Assembly: GCA_038321615.1 (NCBI GenBank)
Contig: JBBQFC010000049.1
Span: forward strand, 1 to 24,910
Source: JBBQFC01 sp038321615
Lineage (GTDB): Bacteria; Bacteroidota; Bacteroidia; Flavobacteriales_D; Cryomorphaceae
Length of the DNA stretch: 24,910 nucleotides
Reading direction: 5' to 3'
This document shows positions 1 through 6,538 of the stretch, piece by piece. Each line of letters begins with the position of its first letter. Position 1 is the first letter of the stretch. Below the pieces are notes generated by a model. That model searched no databases and was not told where the DNA came from. It saw only the letters and a list, made by a program, of their open reading frames with translations. The translations under genes and the position numbers were made by a program.

Positions 1-122
1 TGAGGGCTGCTCGCCCAAACTGGGAGGGTAGGTCGATAGATCGATTCGGCGACGAATCGGGTAGATAAATGATGGGCGCTTCGCCTTCGGGCGAAGAACA
101 GAATCCGGCTTATCGGTTTTTA
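1..122 (+). ncRNA. rnpB: RNase P RNA, 3' portion (5' end outside window)
   Basis: This is the 3' third of bacterial class A RNase P RNA, the catalytic RNA that trims tRNA 5' leaders. The order of conserved blocks matches the 3' end of E. coli rnpB as I remember it: GGGTAGGTCG at 27-36, a GATTCG/CGAATC hairpin closed by a GCGA loop (42-57), TAGATAAATGATG near 62-74, a stem CTTCGCC/GGCGAAG with a TTCG tetraloop (79-96), and the near-universal ACAGAATCCGGCTTATCGG at about 98-116. The exact 3' end is uncertain because its P1 partner strand lies left of the window. A T-rich tract and a hairpin terminator follow. Confidence 0.88.
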
Positions 123-129
123 TTTTTTT

Positions 130-162
130 AAAGCGGCTTCCGTATTGGTCGCCGCTTTTTTT
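130..162 (+). terminator. Rho-independent terminator after RNase P RNA
   Basis: AAAGCGGC (130-137) pairs with GCCGCTTT (151-158) across a 13-nt loop and runs into a T tract ending at 162. It sits just after the RNase P RNA and would end that transcript before the repeat cluster. Confidence 0.65.
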
Positions 163-247
163 CTGCCCTAATTCGAAACGCCGCTTCTGCCCAAAATCAT
201 GCCTTGTGGGTGCGTTTTTCATGGGGGTCACACCCTAAAGATAAATT

Positions 248-288
248 GCGCGAGACGCGCGTTTAGATTGCCACTCGCGAGACGCGAG
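248..288. repeat. Two small GC hairpins sharing an AGA loop
   Basis: GCGCG-AGA-CGCGC (248-260) and CTCGCG-AGA-CGCGAG (274-288) are adjacent perfect hairpins with the same core (GCGAGACGCG) but different outer base pairs. They lie at the left end of the family B repeat cluster. No function can be assigned. Confidence 0.5.
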
Positions 289-307
289 CGGCGGCTGGGG
301 ATTTTCG

Positions 308-351
308 GGCATTGTTAAAGAGCTCCTATGTTTTGTCAGGTCTAGTGATTT
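308..351 (+). repeat. 44-bp direct repeat, partner at 568-611
   Basis: The segment starting GGCATTGTTAAAGAGCTCCT is repeated at 568-611 with 42 of 44 positions identical (differences at 334/594 and 343/603). It leads directly into the left arm of family B hairpins A and D, so the duplicated unit is larger than the hairpin alone. Confidence 0.8.
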
Positions 352-390
352 TTGAAGGAGCAGAGCGGATTCAAAAATTGTATCGAGACC
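335..390 (+). repeat. REP family B hairpin, copy A
   Basis: An imperfect palindrome with a left frame GTCAGGTCTAGTG and a right frame TGTATCGAGA. The inner arms are ATTTTTGAA (348-356) and TTCAAAAAT (370-378), a perfect 9-bp stem whose sequence differs from copies B, C and D although the frames are shared. Confidence 0.7.
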
Positions 391-412
391 CCAAAGAAGA
401 ATTAGCTTGCCT

Positions 413-463
413 GTCAGGTCGAGTGATTTCGCGACGATAGGAGCGAAATTGTATCGAGAGCCG
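413..463 (+). repeat. REP family B hairpin, copy B
   Basis: Left frame GTCAGGTCGAGTG, inner arms ATTTCGC (426-432) and GCGAAAT (443-449), right frame TGTATCGAGAGCCG. It differs from copy D (595-645) by one base in 51 (438 against 620). It is followed immediately by inverted copy C, giving a head-to-head pair of the kind seen in bacterial interspersed mosaic elements. Confidence 0.75.
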
Positions 464-480
464 CTTTTGATTGTCTGCGC

Positions 481-558
481 GCCTCGATACAATTTAAAGG
501 CCATTTCGACGGTCATCTCCCTGATCAGTTGCGGCCTTTAAATCACTCGACGTGACTG
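481..558 (-). repeat. REP family B hairpin, copy C, inverted
   Basis: Read on the minus strand it has the same frames as the other copies (GTCGAGTG on the left, TGTATCGAG on the right). The inner stem is ATTTAAAGGCC pairing with GGCCTTTAAAT (plus-strand 492-502 and 533-543), a perfect 11 bp around a loop of about 30 nt. It has the longest stem and loop of the four copies. Confidence 0.7.
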
Positions 559-594
559 TGATTTTGAGGCATTGTTAAAGAGCTCCTATGTTTG

Positions 595-645
595 GTCAGG
601 TCGAGTGATTTCGCGACGAGAGGAGCGAAATTGTATCGAGAGCCG
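595..645 (+). repeat. REP family B hairpin, copy D
   Basis: Almost identical to copy B, with arms ATTTCGC (608-614) and GCGAAAT (625-631). It ends in GAGCCG followed by a run of nine T, so it may also act as a terminator-like structure about 40 bp before the next start codon. Confidence 0.75.
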
Positions 646-685
646 TTTTTTTTTGAACTATTCCGATGCAAATCGCGTTTTTTGA

Positions 686-1615
686 ATGGTGAACCGATAT
701 TTCATTCTGGCATTCCTTCTACATTTCTCCGCGGTCAACGTTCCAGCTCAAGATACCATCTCGGGCTTTGTGAATCTCGATGCCTTTATCGTAAGTGCCG
801 GATTGCAAAATTTCGATAAGGAAGATTTTATCAAACAAGTGGTAAGCGATAGTACTTTTTACCAGGCTTTCTTGAACTTGAAGTATTATCCGCACCATGT
901 GGAAAGCCAAATAATAGTTTACCACAAGGACGAAAAAGTGCAGGGTCAGCTAAATCGTTCGGCGCAGCAGTATCGCAATGCATTGGACGAGATGTGGATC
1001 GAAATTATGCGCGAAACCAGCAATGGCAAAATCAAGAAAAACAACGGCGAGTGGAAATACCTCACAGCCGAGATGTACGATGATATTTTTTTCCCGAAAG
1101 GAAAGCAAAAGGTGAGCAAGAAGATCGATCAACTCGAACAGGAATTGGTTCGTGGGTCGGCGATAGAAAAGCACAAAGCCCAGCTTAAAAAGATGCTTTT
1201 CAATCCGGGCGAACCGATCGATAATGTGCCCTTCATCGGCGATAAGCTCGCCATATTCAGTCCGGAGATGCTCCCGCACTACGATTTCAGCATCTATGCA
1301 TATAATTGGGCCGATACGGTGCCCTGTGTGGTATTTAGCGCTTATACCAAAAAAGGGAGCGAAGACGAAACGGTGATTCACGATATGACCTCCTATTTCC
1401 ACCGCGATACCCATGAGGTGATTGCTCGCGAATATCGACTTGCCCACAATACCATCTTCTTCGATTTCGATATTTCGATTATTGTGCACAATGCACTCCA
1501 AAATGGCGTGCTTCTGCCCCAATATATTTCCTATGATGGTGAGTGGGATGTTCCCTTGAAGAAGCCGGAAATCGTGAAGTTTGACCTGCGATGCGGCGAT
1601 TACAAGGTCGATTGA
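686..1615 (+). CDS. Exported protein of unknown function (309 aa)
   Basis: I do not recognise a named family. Residues 1-22 form a signal peptide (hydrophobic FILAFLLHFSAV, then VPAQ before DTISG), so the protein is probably periplasmic or attached to the outer membrane. Residues about 150-175 are charged and helical. The C-terminal part from about residue 200 alternates short hydrophobic strands (YDFSIYAYNW, CVVFSAYTKK, HEVIAREYRL), a conserved-looking LPQYISYDGEW, and a final strand. This resembles the half-barrel shape of LolA-like or DUF-type exported proteins of Bacteroidota, but that is weak inference. The start follows REP copy D by 40 bp, and tryptophan dioxygenase begins 66 bp downstream. 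It could be expressed alone, since a possible promoter lies between the two genes. Confidence 0.8.
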   Translation: MVNRYFILAFLLHFSAVNVPAQDTISGFVNLDAFIVSAGLQNFDKEDFIKQVVSDSTFYQAFLNLKYYPHHVESQIIVYHKDEKVQGQLNRSAQQYRNALDEMWIEIMRETSNGKIKKNNGEWKYLTAEMYDDIFFPKGKQKVSKKIDQLEQELVRGSAIEKHKAQLKKMLFNPGEPIDNVPFIGDKLAIFSPEMLPHYDFSIYAYNWADTVPCVVFSAYTKKGSEDETVIHDMTSYFHRDTHEVIAREYRLAHNTIFFDFDISIIVHNALQNGVLLPQYISYDGEWDVPLKKPEIVKFDLRCGDYKVD

Positions 1616-1653
1616 GCCTTACTTATTGCGCAAAGCCCACGGGATGTTTTTTT

Positions 1654-1661
1654 TATCTTTC
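1654..1661 (+). promoter_or_regulatory. Possible Bacteroidota -7 box before tryptophan dioxygenase
   Basis: TATCTTTC matches 7 of 8 positions of the Bacteroidota -7 consensus TAnnTTTG and lies about 20 bp before the ATG at 1682. I could not place a well-spaced -33 TTG, so this is tentative. Confidence 0.35.
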
Positions 1662-1681
1662 GCCCCGCTAAACATCTACCC

Positions 1682-2728
1682 ATGCCCGGTCACGAAGTGT
1701 ATTACAAAGACTACCTCCAACTGCAAAAAATCCTGAATGCGCAAGAGCCGGAAAGCGATTTGCTTGGTGTGGAAGCGCACGATGAAATGCTCTTTATTAT
1801 TACGCATCAAGCCTATGAGTTGTGGTTCAAGCAGGTGCTTTATGAGCTCAATTCTATACTGAAAATTTTCTCTGGCGACCGGCTGAACGACAACGAGCCG
1901 GCTCTGCAAACTGCCGTGCACCGGTTGAAGCGTATCAATACTATTTTGGCACTTTTGGTCGATCAGATCAATGTGATGGAAACGATGTCGTCCCTGGACT
2001 TTCTCGATTTCCGCGACTTACTGCGCCCCGCCAGTGGCTTCCAAAGTGTGCAATGGAAAGAATTGGAAGCCAAGTTGGGGCTTGCTTTTGAACAGCGCCA
2101 TGGCAAGCATTATTATACATCTCAACTCCGCCCCGAAGATGTGGCTGCAGTAAAAGATGTGGAACGCCAATCGAACTTGCTCGATCTATTGAACAATTGG
2201 CTGGAGCGCATGCCTTTCTTCGACAATGCGGCTTGGAATACTCCAAATGGATACCTTCCAGCGGAACATCCCTTCTGGCAGGAGTACAGAGGCGTATTTA
2301 ATTCTAACTTGCTCGAAATAGAAGCAGGAAATAGTGAATTGTTCGATAATATTTTGTTCGGTATTGGCGAAAATCCCAAACGACGGTTATCCGCAAAGGC
2401 TTGCCGATCGGCACTTTTCATCATGCTGTACCGAGGCTTTCCGGTTTTGCATTTGCCTTATCAACTTATTGTTGCACTGCTCGAAACCGACGAATTGATG
2501 TCGAGCTGGCGTACCCGCCATATGAATATGGTGTTTCGAATGATTGGTTCGCGTGTGGGTACTGGTAATTCGAGTGGAAGGGGTTACCTCAAGGCGGCGC
2601 TCGATAAGCATTATATTTTTGCTGAAATAGCCGAGCTCAACGGCCTGCTCATGGCTAGAAAAGACTTGCCTCTGCTACCTGCTGATCTTCAGCGGAATTT
2701 GGGCTTCGGTTATTTTGAGCGCTCGTAA
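1682..2728 (+). CDS. kynA: Tryptophan 2,3-dioxygenase
   Basis: Haem enzyme that opens the indole ring of L-tryptophan with O2 to give N-formylkynurenine, the first step of the kynurenine pathway, in the cytosol. Family landmarks are clear. DEMLFIITHQAYELWFKQ (34-51) carries the distal active-site His42. FRDLLRPASGFQS contains the arginine that binds the substrate carboxylate. RTRHMNMVFRMIGSRVG carries the proximal haem ligand His280. The substrate-binding loop reads GTGNSSG (293-299), against GTGGSSG in several family members. The 348-aa length is a little over the commonest bacterial forms. No kynureninase or formamidase gene is in the window. The last 74 bp overlap the 3' end of the convergent lipoprotein gene. 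Confidence 0.95.
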   Translation: MPGHEVYYKDYLQLQKILNAQEPESDLLGVEAHDEMLFIITHQAYELWFKQVLYELNSILKIFSGDRLNDNEPALQTAVHRLKRINTILALLVDQINVMETMSSLDFLDFRDLLRPASGFQSVQWKELEAKLGLAFEQRHGKHYYTSQLRPEDVAAVKDVERQSNLLDLLNNWLERMPFFDNAAWNTPNGYLPAEHPFWQEYRGVFNSNLLEIEAGNSELFDNILFGIGENPKRRLSAKACRSALFIMLYRGFPVLHLPYQLIVALLETDELMSSWRTRHMNMVFRMIGSRVGTGNSSGRGYLKAALDKHYIFAEIAELNGLLMARKDLPLLPADLQRNLGFGYFERS

Positions 2729-3536
2729 TTTCCAGTTTGAAGCTAGCTGACGAGAGCCCCAAAGGAGAGCTCACCGTAAAAATTACGTCGCCACTTGCCT
2801 TGGCTTTGTACGTCCACTCGCGGTAGTCGATTTGAGCCCCATTATCAGTTGAAACGGAAAAGAAAACGTGGTCGCCTTCCGACTCGATGCGGGCGCTGAT
2901 TTGGTCGCCCGTGCGAAGATTGTAAGTGTAGTATTGTTTCGACCCTTTGGTTAAGGTCGCTTTAATCTCCGCGCTTTGTTTGCCGATTCGGATGTACTTT
3001 TCTGAAGCTTGCTCAAGTTTCTGTTGTTGATTTGCAAGCTTGTCAAGATCCGAAAGTATAGCTCCCGTAATGGGCAAATCGGCTAACGATGTCGATTTCC
3101 AGGAGTTGTCGCTCCATTCGGCGGAAGCGTACGGTTGGGAATTGGCGTAAGCCACGAGCTGGGCATTTGCTGCATCGGGATACTGGTGCGCAGAAAAAAC
3201 CACCCGCGATTGGTCGTAGTAGAAAGTGTGATTCCCAGAAGTACCCAAATCAGAATCAACCCGTTTGACATTTTGCTTTTCGTCAAAGCGCATTGCCAAT
3301 TCTGCGTTATACAGGGGTAGGTTGATGTGAAGGGTGTAAAAACCTTCCAAATCGGGCTTGTTTTGGATGTAATCCAAGGCATCGTCTATCCATAATTCAC
3401 TCGGGAAGTAAGATGCGGCGCCGTCGGTCGGTGGGTCAGCTATTTCCGGATTTGAATCGGTATCACATGCCCCGCAAACGCATAGCGATAGGAAGCTCCA
3501 GGCAGCAAATTGGAAAGGGATGGTTCGTATAAGCAT
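2655..3536 (-). CDS. Probable lipoprotein with PPC-like beta domain
   Basis: Starting at ATG 3536 gives a signal sequence (MLIRTIPFQFAAWSFLSLCVCGAC) ending at a cysteine, with an acidic DTDSNPEIAD tail, like Bacteroidota exported lipoproteins. The lipobox is imperfect because position -3 is Cys. An in-frame ATG at 3572 would add 12 residues. Residues about 185-270 (YIRIGKQ to FKLEIT) look like a bacterial pre-peptidase C-terminal (PPC) beta-sandwich: KQYYTYNLRTGDQISARIES, then VFFSVSTDNG, then SGDVIFTVSSPLG. The middle is not recognised. A polar tail after the domain is encoded in the overlap with the convergent tryptophan dioxygenase gene. The start lies about 85 bp after the stop of the M23 gene, so co-transcription is possible. 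No catalytic domain is visible. Confidence 0.75.
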   Translation of the reverse strand: MLIRTIPFQFAAWSFLSLCVCGACDTDSNPEIADPPTDGAASYFPSELWIDDALDYIQNKPDLEGFYTLHINLPLYNAELAMRFDEKQNVKRVDSDLGTSGNHTFYYDQSRVVFSAHQYPDAANAQLVAYANSQPYASAEWSDNSWKSTSLADLPITGAILSDLDKLANQQQKLEQASEKYIRIGKQSAEIKATLTKGSKQYYTYNLRTGDQISARIESEGDHVFFSVSTDNGAQIDYREWTYKAKASGDVIFTVSSPLGLSSASFKLEITSAQNNRSPNSAEDQQVAEASLF

Positions 3537-3622
3537 TCCCGCACAATGGTTTAGCTTTTCGAAGATAGGCAAAACTTGTGGAAAAAATCAAGTGGTAAAA
3601 GTTGTAAAAGCCAACTATTCCT

Positions 3623-4321
3623 TTATTCATTGTGAATCGTACCCCAAACTTCGGGCAAGAATAGCATCGGGTCTGGACAATTCTGAAGGTAATGGGTCTT
3701 TTCTGCTTCCAGGCAAGCGCCTGGAAAATCGCCCATTTGAGTCCCCATATCTCTGATGATTTGGAAGTGCAAGTGTGGAGGCCAATCTCCATTTTCGGAG
3801 ATTCCCCCAAGGCTTCCTATTTTCTGCTTCCGCAATACGAGCTGGCCACGACTTATATCCTTGAGCGATGTGCGGCTCAAGTGGCCATACAATGTGAAGA
3901 ATGAAATATTGCCCATGAAGTGTTGTAAGATGATGGTCGGCCCATAATCGCCAAGGTTATCGTTGTCGGCAAAGCTGTGTACCACGCCTGGTAATACCGC
4001 CAGCACAGGTGTGCCTTCTGGCAGCCAAACATCGATGCCCAAGTGAATATCGCGCGTGGCGGCATCTGCTCCAAAATGCTCGCTGCGGCGGTAAATGGCT
4101 CTCCTTTCGGCATAGCCACCGCAAGCACCCAGGGCATTGTTCGATTGAATGACTTCTTGAATATACGCACCCAAAGTATCGGGAGTAGCCACTATTTCGG
4201 GTGTGAGAGCGGTATTAGCGGTCGATAAATCGAGGGAGACAAACGAGCCGGAGGGGAAGTCGCCGCCGAGCGGGAATGATGCTTTGGCTTCGTATTGCTC
4301 GCCGAGTATGGTATAGGTCAC
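3623..4321 (-). CDS. Cytosolic M23-type (LytM) metallopeptidase-like protein
   Basis: A 232-aa M23 fold with every zinc and catalytic position present: HLGID (His93, Asp97), YGHLS (His147) and HLHF (His183, His185). M23 enzymes cut glycyl or D-amino-acid bonds in peptidoglycan, but this protein has no signal peptide. As far as I recall it belongs to a Bacteroidota subgroup that keeps GGYxExR and RSxHF before the HLGID box, and that also occurs as a domain fused to aminotransferases, so its true substrate is unclear. The start is GTG at 4321. The upstream in-frame codons run CCA, AAT, CTC, then TAG, the stop of the PorE-like gene, so no earlier start exists. The gene is very likely co-transcribed with that gene. 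Confidence 0.9.
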   Translation of the reverse strand: MTYTILGEQYEAKASFPLGGDFPSGSFVSLDLSTANTALTPEIVATPDTLGAYIQEVIQSNNALGACGGYAERRAIYRRSEHFGADAATRDIHLGIDVWLPEGTPVLAVLPGVVHSFADNDNLGDYGPTIILQHFMGNISFFTLYGHLSRTSLKDISRGQLVLRKQKIGSLGGISENGDWPPHLHFQIIRDMGTQMGDFPGACLEAEKTHYLQNCPDPMLFLPEVWGTIHNE

Positions 4322-4330
4322 TGGATTGAG

Positions 4331-6538
4331 CTATTCGGTAGTTTGAAAAGTAATATTAAGCTCTTTTCGGCCCTCGGCAAAGGTTCCAAAAAGAATTAAA
4401 AACAGGGTGCGTTTCCCGCGTAAATTTTCAGTGTTTATTTCACCGGCTAATTCGCCGTTTTCGCCATCGACACAGGTCATCGCGATTTTTTCAATTCTTA
4501 CAACCGTAGAATCATATTGCAGGCTATCGATTGTGAAATCTCCTTCGCATCTGTACAGAAAGCTAAACGGCTGAACGGTGCCAAGCGGTACCGACCCTAA
4601 ATCGACCAATTCGCGCTCAAAACGAATATCGCTTTGGAGCGAGTCTGCCGCCGAACGCTGGATGGAGACAATTTCAATTTTGCGCTCTAATGCTGCTCCA
4701 ATGCCATACACGGCGTCTTGCTCGTTCGGATTGTCGTTCACGGCTTCGGCGGCAAGGTATTCGCCAAATGGAATGGCTACAATTTCCAAACTCGCGCCAT
4801 TGCTAGCCGAACCGTCGAAGTAGGGCTTTAGCACGCCCCGGTCATAGGCTTTTAGGTAATTTGTCAAGGAAGAAATTCGGCGCGAAGTAAGATGGACGTT
4901 GTAATCGGTTTTAGCCAAGGGGCTGGCAAAACCCTTGACTGTGAGTTTCACGCGTTCGCCTTTTTCCAAGGCCACTTGGAGCAATCGGGTGAAAAGCTCC
5001 AAATCGGCTGCGCCTTTATCTACTTGATCTAAGAAGAATTGATCCATGGCTTCCTCGGCTTCATCGCCTGCCGACTCGGTCAAACCTTTTCGATAGGCGG
5101 CTTGATAATCGGGTAAAAGAGCCACGTAGGCAGCGTATGTTTTCGAATAGTTTTGCTTCGTTTCGGGATTACGCGTTCGTGGATCGGGCTCATCGTTATG
5201 AAAATAAAGCTTCACCGGTAGGTAGGTGTTTAGCTCTTCGAGCGATTCAAATACAGGCATTTTAGGTTCGTAATCGAGCGGCAATTCCCAGGCGAAGAGT
5301 TTGTTGCAGCAGCCAGCTTTGAAAAGCTCTTCCGAGATTCCGCGGTTTGACGTAAGCATTCCTTTGGATGCCTTCTCGTCGAAATGGTAGTAGAGATCGT
5401 TGGCGGTTGTGTTGAAGGGCTGCTTTAAATTCTCCGGTTGCCCAAAGAGCTCGCCGTAGACGTCACTTTTAAAAACGTCGAAGCCGCCTAATCCCAAATG
5501 GTAATCTGAAGAAAAGTACAACGCGTTTTCCCCGGCGGAAAAATGCGGGGTGATCTCATTTCCGGGCGTATTGACCGTTTCGCCCGCATTTTCCAAGTTT
5601 GATAAGTGGGCTAAATCCATGTACCATAGGTCGTAGCCGCCTGCACCGCCCGCACGATCGGATGCCATAAAAAGCACGGCCCTTTCATCGACCGTACCGA
5701 AGGATGGCTGCGTGTAATCGCTGGAATCTCCCGGCTCGATTGGCCACTGTGCGCGGAGTTCATCACCTTCAAAAAGGAAGAGCTCGCTGCGATTTTCGAC
5801 CCGCTTCACAATCGCCTGCCAGTTTGCAAAGTGGCGTTCGGCAATGGTCTCTGGTTCGGATAGCTCAGCAGGCCGGACAGTCACAAAAGTGCTATCGCCT
5901 TCGTAAATTTTGGGAGCATATTCTTCTGGCGAGGAAGTTAATCTTCCCTTGTCATCAAATTCTCCTCGGAGGCTGGTAAATTCAAATTTCTCGCGGCCGA
6001 TCCAACGCCCGTCGAAGCTACTTCCATTGGCATTGACGGGGTAGGGGAGTTCCGTCATTTCAAATGCGGCTGTGTCGGGTTTGGTGCTCCATTCCTGAGC
6101 CAAATCGCAGGCCCGCATTTCCTGGATGGCCTTCTCATACCAAAAATCAGACTTATTGTTTTCAAATTGCTTTCGCACTTTTCGCCAACTAGTCTTTGCC
6201 TCCTTATAATCGCCGCTTTGCTTTTGCATGGAAGCCATCCAAATTCCGCTTTCGGGAAAAACTTTTGCTCGCTCGCGCATGTAAACCTTTCGGTAATAAT
6301 AGGCCGCTAAGGGGTAGTTTTGAGTGGCGCGCAGCGCCTCGGCGTACTTATAGTTAAGTTCGGCCTTTGCACTGTCGAGTTTCATAGCTTCATCGTAATA
6401 CCGCAAAGCTCCGTAAGCGTCGTTGCTTTCCATGGCACGGTCGCCCAGAACAGCCCAATCTTTCGCCCGTTGCGCCGAGAGATTACCGACGCCAAATACC
6501 AACCAACAGGCAGCGAAATATGTGATCAAAAGTCTCAC
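4331..6538 (-). CDS. PorE-like TPR/PD40/OmpA protein
   Basis: A 735-aa envelope protein with domains in the order of PorE-type T9SS-associated proteins. There is a signal peptide (1-23, ending NLSAQ), TPR helices (about 25-135), and a PD40/WD40-like propeller with FMASDRAGGAGGYDLW (about 290), LYFSSDYHLGLGGFDVF (about 340) and GMLTSNRG (about 394). An OmpA-like peptidoglycan-binding region follows (about 450-590, including VKLTVKGFASPLAKTDYN and LTSRR). An extra C-terminal beta domain (about 643-735, VDLGSVPLGTVQPFSF) resembles DUF1573/ASPM-type folds. The start is GTG and overlaps the SprF-like stop by four bases (GTGA), implying coupled translation. By analogy with PorE and SprF/SprB it probably anchors the SprF-like protein and the giant protein to peptidoglycan (inference). 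Confidence 0.88.
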   Translation of the reverse strand: MRLLITYFAACWLVFGVGNLSAQRAKDWAVLGDRAMESNDAYGALRYYDEAMKLDSAKAELNYKYAEALRATQNYPLAAYYYRKVYMRERAKVFPESGIWMASMQKQSGDYKEAKTSWRKVRKQFENNKSDFWYEKAIQEMRACDLAQEWSTKPDTAAFEMTELPYPVNANGSSFDGRWIGREKFEFTSLRGEFDDKGRLTSSPEEYAPKIYEGDSTFVTVRPAELSEPETIAERHFANWQAIVKRVENRSELFLFEGDELRAQWPIEPGDSSDYTQPSFGTVDERAVLFMASDRAGGAGGYDLWYMDLAHLSNLENAGETVNTPGNEITPHFSAGENALYFSSDYHLGLGGFDVFKSDVYGELFGQPENLKQPFNTTANDLYYHFDEKASKGMLTSNRGISEELFKAGCCNKLFAWELPLDYEPKMPVFESLEELNTYLPVKLYFHNDEPDPRTRNPETKQNYSKTYAAYVALLPDYQAAYRKGLTESAGDEAEEAMDQFFLDQVDKGAADLELFTRLLQVALEKGERVKLTVKGFASPLAKTDYNVHLTSRRISSLTNYLKAYDRGVLKPYFDGSASNGASLEIVAIPFGEYLAAEAVNDNPNEQDAVYGIGAALERKIEIVSIQRSAADSLQSDIRFERELVDLGSVPLGTVQPFSFLYRCEGDFTIDSLQYDSTVVRIEKIAMTCVDGENGELAGEINTENLRGKRTLFLILFGTFAEGRKELNITFQTTE

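Noticed and set aside
235..516. Minus-strand 93-aa open frame over the left repeat cluster
   Set aside because: It runs through hairpins A, B and part of C, and its sequence contains the same translated repeat twice (SLDLTGK and SLDLTKH). It is best explained as repeat DNA.
592..819. Plus-strand 75-aa open frame
   Set aside because: It starts inside REP copy D and overlaps the signal peptide region of the 686-1615 gene in another frame, with no domain features.
950..1522. 190-aa minus-strand frame opposite the exported protein
   Set aside because: The plus-strand gene has a signal peptide and a coherent layout. The antisense frame shows no start context or recognisable motif.
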